From Microvirga massiliensis (GTDB lineage Bacteria > Pseudomonadota > Alphaproteobacteria > Rhizobiales > Beijerinckiaceae), in NCBI RefSeq assembly GCF_001006805.1, contig NZ_LN811352.1:680454-744453 (forward strand): a stretch of 64,000 bases of DNA. Direction: 5' to 3'. Positions within the stretch are counted from its first letter, which is position 1. The number at the start of each line of letters is the position of its first letter. Of this stretch, positions 63,949 to 64,000 are shown piece by piece. The notes beneath the pieces are model-generated. The model was given only the letters and a program-made list of their open reading frames with translations. It had not been told where the DNA came from and did not search any database. A program made the translations under genes and the position numbers.

Positions 63949-64000
63949 TCTGTCTTCTGTCCTTTTGCTTGTCGTTGAACCGGCCGCTCAGAGTTTTGAG

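Noticed and set aside
1-64000. CRISPR array, rRNA genes or prophage structural genes
   Set aside because: No regularly spaced direct repeats, rRNA-like sequence or capsid/tail genes were seen.

Overview
The window looks like chromosomal DNA of a high-GC alphaproteobacterium of the order Hyphomicrobiales (Rhizobiales), most likely a Methylobacteriaceae/Microvirga-type organism. The main reasons are the phyR / nepR-ecfG general stress locus, promoters of the GGAAC-N16/17-CGTT type, family-5 and Liv-type ABC importers, and the codon use. This is inference from gene content; no rRNA or complete tRNA gene is present to fix it.

Layout. 1-15.1 kb: the start of an ABC exporter (leftward), then one long rightward run of overlapping genes: three glycosyltransferases or related proteins, a glycosyltransferase-deacetylase fusion, a complete family-5 (oligopeptide-type) ABC importer, and glpD-glpK. 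15.3-29 kb: an aerobic CoA-thioester aromatic pathway, best explained as 2-aminobenzoate (anthranilate) degradation. It has a CoA ligase, an acyl-CoA dehydrogenase, an enoyl-CoA hydratase, an SDR, RidA, a HIT hydrolase, a MarR regulator, a five-gene Liv-type importer, and a flavin monooxygenase fused to an Old-Yellow-Enzyme reductase. Two matching palindromes centred on AAGCTT, one in front of each leftward transcription unit, are likely MarR operators.

29-38.8 kb: a general-stress-response island. It encodes PhyR, NepR and EcfG, a second NepR-EcfG pair, and a set of small stress proteins (KGG/con-10, PRC-barrel, DUF1328, SDR, several unknowns). I could read thirteen EcfG-type promoters by eye in about 8.5 kb, ten of them in five back-to-back pairs. 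Two of these promoters lead into no gene but into short transcripts of about 77 and 86 nt, each with a C-rich hairpin loop and a Rho-independent terminator. These are candidate stress-induced small RNAs and the most interesting signal in the window.

38.9-53.4 kb: housekeeping and transport genes: a cyclopropane fatty acid synthase-like methyltransferase, a DEAD-box helicase, a polar amino acid ABC importer, a Mn/Zn-type ABC importer with a likely metalloregulator box, an SDR, and a BacA/SbmA-type ABC transporter.

53.4-64 kb: a decayed accessory region. It holds remnants of IS5 and IS481 transposases, a recombinase, two tyrosine integrases (one broken by an in-frame amber codon), a 3' fragment of tRNA-Arg(ACG), and broken HMG-CoA lyase and peptide-binding protein genes. 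Between them lie intact acyl-CoA synthetase, metallo-hydrolase, solute-binding protein and nagB genes.
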